A stretch of DNA of 64,000 nucleotides from Tetrahymena thermophila SB210 (lineage: Eukaryota > Ciliophora > Oligohymenophorea > Hymenostomatida > Tetrahymenidae): positions 248,001 to 312,000 of the forward strand of contig NW_002476204.1 of NCBI RefSeq assembly GCF_000189635.1, read 5' to 3'. Below are positions 1 through 11,351 of this stretch, in pieces (within the stretch, counting starts at the first letter, position 1; each line of letters begins with the position of its first letter). A model generated the notes under the pieces. That model did not search any database and had not been told where the DNA came from. It saw only the letters and a list, made by a program, of their open reading frames with translations. A program made the position numbers and the translations under genes.

Positions 1-555
1 TTTTACTACAGGATTTCTTTATTTATTCATAATTTCGCTTTCAGTATAAGCTCTATTGCTTCTTATGGATTATGAAGACATATCTAAATAGCTATTATGA
101 CCTAAAGTGCCTGTAAATATATAGGAGCCTTTAGATTTTTTTTTATTTTTCTACTGAGTATTTGTTAATTTGCTTGAATGAATTTTTGCTTAACTTGAAT
201 CAAGAATCTCTTTGTCTATTTTATTGTTTAATGGAGAAATGTCTCTAATACTTTAATCTTTATTTCTATGATGACTTATTGTTTGTTGACTATCATCCAT
301 CGAATTTTGGTTTTAATTTTATTTCATGCTATCTTAAAAGTCATCATCTTCGGTATCGTGATCTTCACTTAATTTTTATTTCAATGTTATTTTAATGTCT
401 CTAGATATATATTAATTATTTGGATCTTCAGTAAATGACTAATTAGAAGACTTTGAGATACTTTATTTGCTATAATTCAGCTTTGATATAGAATTTTGAT
501 TATTTGGATTATTATTTCCATGCTCGCTGTCATGCTTAAAGCACAATTACCCCAT
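1..555 (-). CDS. Hypothetical acidic, Asn/Ser/Gln-rich protein, N-terminal part only
   Basis: This is the first 185 codons of a minus-strand gene that runs off the left edge of the window. It starts at the ATG at 555-553 and has no TGA; many TAA/TAG codons are read as Gln. The protein begins MGQLCFKHDSEHGNNN, so Gly2 followed by Cys5 could be an N-myristoyl/palmitoyl anchor, although position 6 is Phe and this is weaker than the classical signal. The rest is low complexity (N, S, K, D, E) with an acidic patch near residues 65-75 and no domain I recognise. The coding frame is supported by uninterrupted length and by a sharp fall in G+C upstream of the ATG. Function unknown. Confidence 0.7.
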
Positions 556-1818
556 TATAAGTTTCGTTATTATAAATTAAGAGTCCAGTGAATAACTAGT
601 TTACCTATTTACTTTTTCTTGTTAATTAAGTATTAATCTGAATATTTTTTAAATATAGATTACTTTAATTATTTTGTTAAAAATTTACAATAAACAAACC
701 TTTGCACTTTTATAAAAATCCTAAATTGATTGATTATGATTGATATGACGCTTTTCTTACATAAATATGTTTATAAATTTTAATTTGATTAAATGTAATA
801 CTGGTAACAAAAATCCTCTTTATTATAGTAAATATTTTAATTTATTTTTAACCTAAAAAGACATTTCAATTAATATTTTCATTTCATTATATTTTTGTTA
901 TTTTGTCTGTAAGTATTTTCTAGTTAATTTCTAGATTATTTCTCGAAATATTATTTGAAAATTAATAGTACTTAACCAAATATTTTTAAGTAAACAAAAT
1001 AAATATTACATAAAATGTAAAATGGTTAATTTATAAAATATAATTTTAAATTTTTTATTTTATTTTTTTTATAATATTTGAATAAATAAATTTTTTGTAT
1101 GCATTTATAAAATAAATAAAATTCTAAATATTGTTTTTACAAATTATTTCATTAAATATTGTTTTTACAAATTATTTCATTAAATATTTTATTTAAAAAT
1201 TAAATTATTTTATTCAAATTTTTTAACATTAAGTATGTCTTAATTCCTTTTATTTATTAGAAATTTGTTTTAATTTAAAACACTTAAAATAAATAATTTA
1301 GGATTCTCTTAATAAAATTAAATATTTTTGGTTATTTAATATCTATTTTTATTTCATATATCAATAGGTAACATAAAAGTTTTTAGACTAATGAAATAGT
1401 CAATTGATTCATAAAAAAGAAATTTAAAATTATTTAATTAAATTAACAAAAAAACTTAGTAGCCATATTAACATTTAGTTTTTCATATAATATTATAGAA
1501 AATTTTACTTTTCTATGCTTATAAAATCAGAATTTATAAGCAGTAATAATTAATAAATCATAATTAATAACTAAAATAAAAAATATAATCATATAAAAAA
1601 AAAAGTTAAATTAACAAGTTATGTAAAGATAGTAAAGAAAGAAATTATTGATTTCAAACAATATATAGCTAAATAACTAAAATGAGTTGAATTGTTCAAA
1701 AATAGAACTTAACTTTTTGCTCAGAAGAATAAATACTTACTTATAAATGAAATTTACTTAAAAATATTTAAAAGATATTCTAGAATATATTTAGATTGTC
1801 AATTAAAATAATAAAAAA
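556..1818. other. Divergent intergenic region
   Basis: This lies between the start of the left-edge gene and the start of a small plus-strand ORF, so it should hold promoters for both. It is almost pure A+T. Apart from a 28-bp direct repeat (annotated separately) I see no gene or motif. Confidence 0.6.
1125..1180. repeat. 28-bp perfect direct repeat, two copies
   Basis: The 28-base unit beginning TAAATATTGTTTTTACAAAT occupies 1125-1152 and is repeated head-to-tail at 1153-1180, followed by the first few bases of a third copy. It is a simple local duplication in noncoding DNA. Confidence 0.85.
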
Positions 1819-2178
1819 ATGATTAATGACTGTTTAGTTGATGACGAAAAAAAGGCTTAAAGCATTCATTTTACCAAACTAATATTAGATTTAAATTTTT
1901 CTCTTATAAGTAAAAATATAAAAATGAGTTGTAGTTGTGATGAATTAAATAGTGAATACTGTGTTAGGTGCTAAGTTTCTAAAAAAAAACATTTTTAGTT
2001 TGCTTATTTACATAGGAGAATGGTATTTGCTTATTAAGCTATAAAAAATAAATTATCTTTGCGTAAGGAGATAATTTAGGAAATTTTAGAATTAATATTT
2101 GATAAGTTAGAAAGGAAAAACCTACAAGAAAAACAAAAAAAATCATTTTAAATTAAAAAACATAAAAAAATATATTGA
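1819..2178 (+). CDS. Small hypothetical basic protein, 119 aa
   Basis: An uninterrupted frame with ciliate code runs from ATG 1819 to TGA 2176-2178. An internal ATG at 1924 would give a shorter 84-residue product starting MSCSCDELNSEYCVRC, which may be the true start because four cysteines (CxC...CxxC) follow it. The C-terminal half is strongly basic and helical, rich in Lys, Gln and Glu, with Leu/Ile spacing that suggests an amphipathic helix. Local G+C is slightly above the flanks. I do not recognise the family; it could be a chance open frame because only TGA ends translation here. Confidence 0.4.
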
Positions 2179-3191
2179 TGAAATTATTTTGATAGAAAAT
2201 ATAAATAATAACAAATTTTTGCATACTAAATATGATATTATAAATAAAAGTACCATTTTTAATTAATACTACTAATTTAAATTTAAAATAAATAAATAAA
2301 AAACAGTTATATAAAATTAAATTTTGTTGATTTACCAACCAAAAATTGATTAAGTTTCATATACTGTAAATTGAGATGAATAAATATGTAGGTTTTCTTT
2401 ATTTTAACCTTCAAAATTAAATGTTTCTTTAAACAAAATTGTGTTAAAAATACAAAATTAATAAATAAATTGGAAATTTATATTTGATTAAATTATTAAA
2501 TATTAATATTTATAAGAAAAAAGCTATTACTAACAATCTTATTTTGTAATTTTAATACTTTTTTAATTAAAAAATTTTAGTATTTAAAATAATCTTTCTT
2601 TAATTTATTATTTTATTAAAGATAATATTTTAATATAACATATTCCTTATTTTTATCTTTTTCCTTTTCTAATATTATATATTTCTTTCTAAAAGTTTTT
2701 AAAACTAAACTAATATATAAAAGACAAGCATATTATAAAATTAAAAATTAGATTAAATTTTTATAAACATACAAAAAAATAAAGTTTCTATTAATATTTA
2801 TTAAAATTAGTTTTAAATTTTTTTTATAAATGTAATATTTAAAATAATCATATATTTATTGATGACTTTATTATAGATATTATTTTAATTTTATTTTTAT
2901 TTAATTATTCGTTATTTTTATCTCTTTTTAATTTAAAAAATGAAAAGTTCTAGCTAAAATTATTAATTCGAATGATGGATTTAGTTAAAGATAAACATAT
3001 TATTGAAAAATATATATTTACATAAAAGTTATATATAAACACAACATTTATTAATTAATAAAGTTTATATTAATTTTTTATTAAAGTTTAGTTAATATTT
3101 AGTTTTATTAATTTATTTGTTGATATTTGAATATTTATATAATTGTTCATTAAATTTTTAAAATTATAGACATTATTTTTATTGAATTTAT
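2179..3191. other. Convergent intergenic region
   Basis: Very A+T-rich DNA between the 3' ends of two converging genes. Several imperfect stretches of the type TTAATATTTATTAA recur. No gene supported. Confidence 0.6.
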
Positions 3192-4133
3192 TCACAATGT
3201 TTATCTTCCGTTTAAGGCTAAATCAATAAGCTATCCAATAGATTTTCCTTTGTTGTTATTGGCTAAACTTAGGCAATATTCATAGTTTTTCTTAAGAAGG
3301 GCTGATAATTGCTTAGCCATAGATTCAACTTCTGGACTGTAGAATTCTTCAATGAGAGAATCCTTTAAGTTATTCTTTTATGAAGATATACCGATTTATT
3401 CCCAATAATTGAGAGGTTCTTCTGAAATAACAGTATCATCGGAGTCACTTAAGTTAACTATTTTTTCTTCATGTATTTTTTAGGTTTCTTTTTCATTTTA
3501 AATTTTAGATGAAGTTTTTTAATTTTCTTATTTCTATTTATCTTTTTTATCTTCAGAAGTTTATTATGATTTTGGTTACTATTCATTCATATTAACTTTT
3601 TATTATTCTTATTGTTACTTTTATTATCTTTTTTACTTCTTATTGGCTTTCTTTGAATTTTTTTGAGATGGAGTTTGATTAGCCTTTTATTATTTTGATA
3701 TGTTTTCATATACATATTCATTTTCATCATCAGTAGTTGAAAAAGCAAAAGGATCTTAATCACTTTCAGATTTCATTTAATTTTAGTTATCCTTTTAATT
3801 TTTTTTGTTTGATAAGAATTATTTAACAAAGCTGTTTCTTAATTCTTATTCTAGTAACTCTTCTTCAAGTTTTTATTAATAAGCTCTTTGCAATTATTTA
3901 GCTCTTTGTTATTATAAATACTTCTATTGTTATCTTTATAATTCTTATTCTTCCTTTATTCTCTAGTTTCTCAATTGGTTATAATAGCTGTTTGTATAGC
4001 AGCTCTAGTTTGGAGTAAAGAAGAACTCATCTTCATCATCTGAAGTATCAAGGAAAGAACATTATTATCTGTATCTAGGAGCTCTTTGCTATCTTTATGG
4101 ATAGAAAAATAAGTCTGAAGTAGTGAAGAACAT
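3192..4133 (-). CDS. Q-rich coiled-coil protein with shared C-terminal domain, paralogue A (313 aa)
   Basis: A single exon from ATG at 4133-4131 to TGA at 3194-3192, with an in-frame TGA upstream and no earlier ATG. The N-terminus is aromatic and Arg/Gln-rich (MFFTTSDLFFYPQRQQ), followed by an acidic DTSDDEDEFFF patch, then a long Glu/Gln/Leu/Arg region (about residues 60-110) predicted to be coiled coil. A Lys/Gln/Asn low-complexity middle follows. The last 75 residues form an ordered domain with the motif EEPLNYWEQ, then NNLKDSLIEEFY, then YEYCL. The neighbouring gene at 4915-5679 has the same C-terminal domain in the same order, so the two are tandem duplicates. I know no name for this domain; function unknown. 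Confidence 0.8.
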
Positions 4134-4914
4134 TTTTTCTTATTCTTTTGAATTTCTTTATTGAATGATTGGTTGGCTATTATTAATTTTTGTATTAGTA
4201 ATTGTTTTTTTATTTATTTGATTATCAATTTTTAGTGTTAGTTAAATTGATCAGATAAAGTGAAGTTAATGATATAGATACATCAAAAATAGAACAAATT
4301 AAGAAAGTTGAAGTTTTCTTTTTTTTAATAATAAAATTAAATAGATCAATTCTTTTCTTCTAGAAGAATTCTATTTTTCTAGATTGGCACAGTCAATAAA
4401 TCATTATAATTATTAATTAAATCTGGAAATTGGAAAGAAACATAGTCAGATCATCCCCATTTTCAAGTTAAACATTCAATAAAACATTTTTTTTACATTT
4501 TACTAAATTAATAATAAAATATTTTTTAATTTATTTTTCTTGGAAAAATTAATTAGATTGCAATCAAATCTTCAAAATTTAAATTAAATATTAACAAAAT
4601 TTTATTTTTATAAATGATAAAAATAATTTTATTTTATCTATCTTCATAAAATAAATTTAACTTTTTATAATCCAATTTTATTTTAGCTCTAAAATAGTTT
4701 TTTCCAAATATTAATTTTAAAAAATAAATAAGTAAATTGATAGATAAGTTTAAAGATATTTTAATTAATGGAAAAAGAAGAGTTAGTAATAAATAAATAA
4801 ATGAAATAGATAATATTTTTACATAAATAATACAATAAATACAGTTGATAATTAAAATATATTATTTTATAATTTATATATAAGTTAGTAAATTATGCTA
4901 TTAATATGCTATTT
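4134..4914. other. Intergenic region between tandem paralogues
   Basis: It contains the 3' flank of the 4915-5679 gene and the promoter side of the 3192-4133 gene. It is A+T rich; no gene or regulatory motif can be supported. Confidence 0.6.
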
Positions 4915-5679
4915 TCAAAGTTACTATCTCTTTTGCTGTTTGTTAAGTATTATATCGATATACATTCCCATTGTGTAGTCTGGATTTTACAAAATGACTT
5001 ACAAACAATATGAATAATCTTTTTGTACAATCTTAGAGAGCTTTTCTGCTTTTTATTCGATTTCTTCTGGATATCTTTCTTCGATTAAGCAGTCTTAGAG
5101 GTTATTTTTATCAGGATTGCTATTTACTTCCTTCCAGTAGTTTATCTATTCTTCTTAAATATATGTCTTAGAGTCGACTCTGATAAATTTCGGTAAGTTA
5201 TTTTATAAATTATTATTATTATTTTTTGAAGTCTGATCAGGTTTCGCTTAAGTATTATTTTGTAAACTTTCATTGGTAATTTATTCAAAAGAGCTATCGT
5301 GTTGGGAGTTAATTTATTCAAAAGAGCTGCTCTCATATTGTTTATCTTCATTTTCCATTTTATTAGGATCTTATAAATTTATTTTTTTATTCTTTACAGT
5401 CTTATTTTATTTTCTTTTATTTAATGAGGAATTCAATTTATCTACTTTTTCCTTTTCATCAAATGTTTTCTTCTCTTGTCTTCTTCTAAGTTCTTCTTCA
5501 TAGGGATCATAGTTTGGATAGTGAGTAGGATAGTAATTAAATGTTGGATCATAATCATAATAGCTGCTATGATAAGGAGTAGGCTGATAATAAGGTTGCT
5601 TCCTTTATGGTTAGTGGTAAGGAGTATAGTTTCCATAAGAATATGGATTCCAATAATTGCTGAAGGGAGAATAGTACAT
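4915..5679 (-). CDS. Tyr/Gln-rich protein with shared C-terminal domain, paralogue B (254 aa)
   Basis: A single exon from ATG at 5679-5677 to TGA at 4917-4915. The N-terminal 75 residues are unusually rich in Tyr, Pro, His and Asn (MYYSPFSNYWNPYSYGNY), like a prion-like low-complexity segment. An Arg/Lys/Glu-rich helix follows, then two copies of SSFEQI spaced ten residues apart, an internal mini-duplication visible at DNA level as TTATTCAAAAGAGCT. The C-terminal domain has EEQINYWKE, NNLQDCLIEERY and YSYCL, matching paralogue A in spacing. The N-terminal low-complexity regions of the two proteins are not alignable, so only the C-terminal module is conserved. Function unknown. Confidence 0.8.
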
Positions 5680-6340
5680 TTATTTCTAATGATTTTTTTT
5701 TTTTTTTCACCTTAATTTGATTTTATTTTTTTAATTAAATTAATAAAAATAAACCAACAAATCAAACATCAGATTTTTGATTCTAACAATAATTTCTAAA
5801 AGAAAAAGAAAATAACCATGATATTTATATTATAATTAAAATTCAATATAATGAATTTAGATTCAAATCATCTAAGTTTCTATCAATTTTTCGAAAGCAA
5901 ATTAACATCAAACTTAATTTGAGGTTATGCATCATTTAAATTGTAATTTTTGTTAATAATTTCTATTTTAGAAATAAATTTAATAATTTTAAAAATAGTA
6001 AAAATAATAAATCAATTTTGATAGGTTGAAAAACTTCTGACTTATCTAAATTTATATCAAATCTTCCTATAATTAGAAGTATAACTTTTATGTTTAAAGA
6101 TAAAATAATATTTATATGATTTAATTTCTATTTAAAAAAATATTTAATAAAAAATATAAATTATGAAAGTAACCATTTAAAATATAGAAATCAATTGATA
6201 ATATTGTCAAAAATATTGGATCGAGTAGACAGAAGCACTTTCTGGAACTTATTGATTTCTTGTTTTATTGTTTGTTTTTGATTAGCTAAGTAGTAATCAA
6301 TTCATTAAATTAGAAAATTAATTATTTTCAAACATAAAAA
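5680..6340. other. Divergent intergenic region
   Basis: It separates paralogue B (minus) from a plus-strand gene, so it should carry both promoters. A run of T at 5691-5708 lies just upstream of the paralogue B start. No gene seen. Confidence 0.6.
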
Positions 6341-6916
6341 ATGATTAGAAATATCTACAAGTTCGCTGATTATATAATTCCAACTAGTAAATCTACACAG
6401 CTGTAGAAGCTCAATAAGAATATTTACAGCTTTACTTGGAAACCTAAGACCTAAATAAACTAAGAAGAAGATGATGAAAATGTGAGTTTCTCAGATCTAC
6501 TTAAATAAGAAGAAGAAAAATTATAAAAGTAAAAATAAATGGAAGAAAACTAAAAATCATTTTCACAAAATTATGGAAATTATGATGCTAAACACATATA
6601 TATGAAATCTATCAAAGATAAAGTATAAGAAAAGTCTTTAAAAGAAGATGAAATTGTTAGACATACTAAAGAGACATTCGTTTATTCCAATCAAGATAAC
6701 CCATTCTTTAATCCAGATGCCGCTTCTATTCATAGAAATATGAATGCTGAAGAAGAAACTATAAGAGAGTGGTAATATTAATTCCAATTGAAGAACAAGA
6801 GAAAACCAACTCTTGCAGAAATGCAGGATGATCCCACAATTGGTCATATATTAGCTTAAAGAAAAAACTAGTTAAACATGCTTAAAGCTGTTGTCTTTAA
6901 GTATAAGATACATTGA
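6341..6916 (+). CDS. Hypothetical protein, 191 aa
   Basis: A single exon from ATG 6341 to TGA 6914-6916. The first 35 residues (MIRNIYKFADYIIPTSKSTQ onward) lack acidic residues except one Asp and are rich in Lys, Arg, Ser and Thr, which would fit a mitochondrial presequence, but this is inference. Residues 38-75 are Glu/Gln/Lys-rich and probably helical. The C-terminal half is better ordered, with aromatic and charged residues (FVYSNQDNPFFNPDAA; IREWQYQFQLKNKRKP; LAEMQDDPTIGHIL). No family recognised. Frame, length and higher G+C than the flanks support a real gene. Confidence 0.75.
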
Positions 6917-7585
6917 AGAGTATTTAACATGTCAAAAAAAACAATTATTTATATATAAAACATAATATCAATTAGAAAATAATTTAATTTTGTATAAAAA
7001 AAATTATATTATATGTGTAAATCAATTAATTAATCATAATTATAACTATTTTTTAATAAAATCAATTTTTTGTTCTTGTTTGATATATTCTACCTGATGT
7101 CTGCACTAGCGAATAGGTGCTTTCAAAAATTTTTTTTGATTGATGCTATAAGGAGAACTTTATAGATAGAATATTGAGTATTATGCAAATTAAAAAAAAT
7201 AATTAATTATAATTATTTGTTAACAACAACAAGTCGAAAGAATAGACAATAAGTAAAGGCAAAAGGGGCTTTTAATTCTATTAGGCTTAGGCAATCAGTC
7301 TAAAAAATAGCTTTAGAGATAGATTTTATTGAAATATATTGTATATCTATCTTCATAGAAAACTTTCGAAAAAGTAGTACTATTTGTATATAAGATTTTT
7401 ATCTTTTCTTTTTCTTTCCTTTTTCTAAAAAAGCAGAGTTAAGAAAAAATATTTAATAAAAATTAGTGTAAATAATTATTTGAGTATAATTAATAAAAAT
7501 AATAAAAAGTTATTTAAACCAATTTGTAAAAAATCAAAAAAGTTTTCTCTAATTTGAAAAATAAATAGTTCAATTTAAGCGAAAA
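6917..7585. other. Intergenic region with a slightly G+C-richer island
   Basis: Between two plus-strand genes. Around 7090-7400 base composition is less A+T biased than in other spacers. A small hairpin can be drawn at GCACTAGCGAATAGGTGC (about 7102-7119). No coding frame fits. A small noncoding RNA is possible but not shown. Confidence 0.4.
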
Positions 7586-8344
7586 ATGATTGCAAATACC
7601 TTCAAGTGCATGAAAAATTTAAAGTTAAAAACTAACTAATTTAACTTATTAAGAAATTTCGGCTAACAATCTTAAATTGGTGCCATTAGATCTCTTGCTG
7701 TTTACAATAAATTCTACTTTAGTAACAACGAACAACCTACTGGAGTTGATGAGGGTTCTCATGACGACTTTGTTTCAAAGAAAAAAGTAGGAGGAGTTGA
7801 TGGAAATAATTTAACTGATGAACAAGCTCTTGAAATGATTAATAAGGTACTTTAATCCTTCATTATTTATTATAAAAAAAGGTTATTCAATGCTTTAATT
7901 AATTATTTTTTTTTAATTTTAGTGGGTTAGCGGCAATAAGGTTTGTTTGTTTATGAAGGGAGATCCTAAGGAACCCAGATGCGGATACTCAAACTTCGTA
8001 GTCCAAACTCTTAAATTCTATAGTAAGCACACACATTTAAATTTAAATAAAATTTATAAAAACTATAAAACAATTTGAAAAAATTATTTAATGAATTATT
8101 CACAAATTATGCATCACTAATGATTTTTTGACGTTTAAAATTAGAAATCAAAGATTACAAGAGCGTCGATGTTTTGAAATATGAAGTAATTAGAAAATAA
8201 GTTAAGGTTTACTCCAACTGGCCCACTTTCCCTCAACTCTATGTTGATGGTAAGCTCGTAGGTGGTGCTGATATTGTCTAGGAAATGCATAAAGATGGTA
8301 GTTTGAAGGAACTTTTTAACAAGGTAGGTTTACTTGAACAGTGA
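7586..8344 (+). CDS. GRX5: Monothiol glutaredoxin, mitochondrial Grx5 type (186 aa)
   Basis: Three exons: 7586-7846, 7923-8022 and 8145-8344; introns have GTACTT and GTAAGC donors and TTTTAG/ATTAG acceptors, and the joined frame ends at TGA 8342-8344. Residues 1-85 are a basic, Ser/Asn-rich extension compatible with a mitochondrial presequence. The glutaredoxin fold follows: WVSGNKVCLFMKG, the active-site segment PRCGYS (Cys about 107), then WPTFPQLYVDGKLVGGADIV, the cis-Pro and glutathione-binding region. CGYS is a mild variant of the canonical monothiol CGFS. Known role of the family: glutathione-coordinated Fe-S cluster transfer in mitochondria. Assignment by motif order and spacing is firm; the organelle is inferred from the extension. 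Confidence 0.93.
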
Positions 8345-8944
8345 TCTTAAATAGCGAGATGAAATATTTATAAACAAGAGAATAATTAAATGGATTAGCA
8401 CTTATTTTATATAAATTCATAAAAAAATTTTTATTGTGATTATTCCTTTTAAAAACTTATTTTTACAATCAATTAATTGCAAACTTAACAAAATTTTTGT
8501 CTTTCTTTTAATTTAGGAAATTTCTTTAAGAAATTGAGAATTTTTCTTTAATTAAAAAAATATTATTTTTGATTTACAAAATTAAGCGAAAAAAAAAAAT
8601 ATATTTATTATTTTTTCAATATGTTTTATAAAAGTCAAAGCAAAATTATTTTTATTTTTTAGAATATTTTCTTTATTAGACTTAGTGAATTAAAGAATAA
8701 TTAAATAAGTATCTTTAAAATAAAATTTAGTTTTTATGAGATTATTTATTTTATATCCACTAAAATTATTAAAAAATTAACAATTTGATAGCAAAATATT
8801 ATAATTAATCTTTTTTCCAGTTACTGATCGAAAAAGAAAAAAGAAAAAAATTTATGCAATTTAAAGCAATCAGAAAATTTTATAAATTATAGTAGTATTG
8901 AAGTTGAAAAGATAAAATAAAAATTTTAATTCTTAGTTAATTAT
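8345..8944. other. Intergenic region
   Basis: A+T-rich spacer between two plus-strand genes; no coding frame or motif supported. Confidence 0.6.
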
Positions 8945-10645
8945 ATGCACATGCAACAGCATAGCAAAGATATTTTTACATTACAAGAAGCTGTTAGATT
9001 AAAGGTTTTGCTTCAAAAGCATAATAAATCTGAAAAGAATAAAGATGAAATTAATGGATTGTGCAAGGTATTATAATCCTTTATAGTTATTAATTAAGAT
9101 AAAACGGAAGACTTTATATAAATATTTCAAATATTAAGCTAAGATCTTATTTGTTAATGTCTTATTTATTCAAATAGAAAATATTGCTTTTTGATCATTT
9201 GGTTGGCACTTAATTCTACGAATAAGTTATATCTAAACTAGAATGTAAAGAGTTGAAAGCTAACTATAAATTCTTTTAAAATGTAATAAAACAATTTAAT
9301 ACTTTTCTTTTTATGAAATTTTATGCTTAACTGTGTAAAATATTTCATAAACAAATGATTTATTTTGAAAAAAAAAAGATAAAAGACAAAGATTACATAT
9401 ATATTGTACTGCTTGGCTAAGTAGACGTAATTTTAGAACTATAAGACAAACTTACTAATTAAAAGGAAGAAAGGTTAATGAATTCATTTGGCCTAGGTGA
9501 ATTCTTTTGGTGGGATGAAGATTAGTATACTGATCACAGAGGACAAGTTGTAGTTAAGTGTTTGGATGATGCGGAAATAATTTAAATAAACAAATCTTTA
9601 TTTGATTCATACTCTTAAGTAATTAAAAATGAAAGCAAATTTATAAATTTGATTAATCAATTAAATAATTAATTATACAATTAACAAATAATAAATTGAT
9701 TGATTGACTAATTATAAAATTATTTTTTATAAACTAAAAAAAAAAAGAAATTAGAAAAATAAGGTAATTAGTGTATAATTGACTTTATGAAGTAGGTCAA
9801 AGTCTTTGAAAATTTTAGCTAAGATGTCCTAAATGAGATAGTAAGCAAATCTACTCTTAAGTAATTTTAAGTAAATACTCTTATCCTAAGAGAGGAGGAC
9901 CTTCCTGGTTATGTATATATAATACTAAAGGGGTAGTGTACTTGCTTGAAGAGAGTAGCTATGAGGAGATTTGACTATCCTCATTTGGAAGATTTAGAAG
10001 AACTTGTTAAATCACCATCAAAGCAGGAAATGCAAAATGGTGAATTCGATTATAAATTATTTGAAACAAATTTCATAAAACCTGGAGAATTTTTTGGGAG
10101 CAATGAAATAATTAATTAATAAGAAATTGAATATTCTATTCTAACAACTGAGCCAACTGATATATTGATGATACCTCGCCTGGAATTTTTGGGCTTCTAA
10201 TAAAAAATTTTATACCGTAAAATATAAAATATTAATTTTTAAATAATACTATTGTTAAAAAATAAAAGCATTTTAGAAAGAGGCATAAAAAGTTAAAGAA
10301 GAGCTAGAACTAATAGAAATTAAGGGAATGACAAAAAAGGAATAAAAAGAACGTTAATTTTAAGAAATTAGATTACAGTATTACATGAAGAATAATTGGG
10401 AAACATTCAAAAAAAATACAATACAAAATACTAAGCATGAATAAAAATATAACAAAAATTAATTTGATAACTTGCTGAGATAGAAGTTCAACTTTAACAG
10501 AAAGAAGGATTACTTTATTCCTGATGAACAGGCTCATAAAAAAATATAAATGACAGTTAATCTACCACCAATTAATAATAACAATAAAAAAGTTTTTCGT
10601 CCTAATATATTTACCACAGAATCCGTAATAGACAGCAAATTCTGA
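8945..10645 (+). CDS. Protein with two cyclic-nucleotide-binding-like domains (437 aa)
   Basis: Five exons: 8945-9067, 9178-9282, 9379-9618, 9748-10216 and 10269-10645; all phases close to TGA 10643-10645. The first domain (about residues 45-155) has DKDYIYIVLLGQVDVILE, a typical CNB beta-strand pattern, followed by GLGEFFWWDED. The second (about 165-310) has DLPGYVYIILKGQC and IKPGEFFGSNEI. Both keep the Gly-Glu of the phosphate-binding cassette, but the Pro-Arg-Ala-Ala motif that contacts the cyclic phosphate is absent or displaced, so ligand binding is uncertain. The last 125 residues are Lys/Glu/Gln-rich. There is no channel or kinase domain. It may act as a PKA regulatory-like or structural protein; function is inferred from fold only. 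Confidence 0.85.
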
Positions 10646-11351
10646 ATGAAACTAAACAAAATGTAATAAAATTTACTAAAAATTATTAAGTATATTAACA
10701 AATAAATCAATCAAAAATATTAAAAATATATAAAACTTAAGCTATCAATTGGTATTTTCTATTATCTAAAATATTTTATATATTATTTGTGTAAATAATT
10801 TTATTAATTACTATTTATCTGATTCTTTTATTCAAGAAATTAACAATCCTTCTCTACTTCTCTAGAACTAAAAATCTTTTTGTCAATCTACTAATTTGCT
10901 TGATTTAGAAAATAAAACGTTTAAAAAATAAATAGATAATAAGAACTAACAAATTTCCAAAAATTTATAAGTTTTTGTTACACCATTCCGTTTTATATAC
11001 TTGTATGCTTTATACTTAAAGCTAAAGGAATTAATTACAAGTTTTTACTTTATTTATTAAATATAAAAAGAAATGGAAAAGTAAGAATAATAAATAACTT
11101 AAAAAAAAAATCAACTCATTATAGATTGATTGATTCATTCATGTATTTATATTTGTATCAAAAAATTAAAAAAAGCTTCGAAATAACATTTAATTAGCAC
11201 TAACAATTAATTAATAATTATTAAAATATAAGTTTTAAAGGAATTAGTCATTTTATTATTATTATTATTGTTTGTTAATAAATATATATATTTTTTAGAG
11301 TAGTCATTTATTAAAAACTGGTTAATTTTTTATAAAGAGAAGAGCGATACA
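10646..11351. other. Intergenic region
   Basis: Spacer between two plus-strand genes. A short TTATTATTATTATTATTG run occurs near 11253-11270. No gene supported. Confidence 0.6.

Noticed and set aside
2153-2338. Minus-strand open frame of 61 codons
   Set aside because: Phe/Ile/Asn-only composition of A+T-rich spacer read in the wrong frame; overlaps the end of the small plus-strand ORF.
5273-5715. Two overlapping plus-strand open frames
   Set aside because: They are antisense to paralogue B, whose minus frame is longer, starts cleanly and shares a domain with its neighbour.
7102-7119. Small hairpin in the spacer before the glutaredoxin gene
   Set aside because: Stem is only four to six base pairs and has no known RNA-family features; kept as a remark only.
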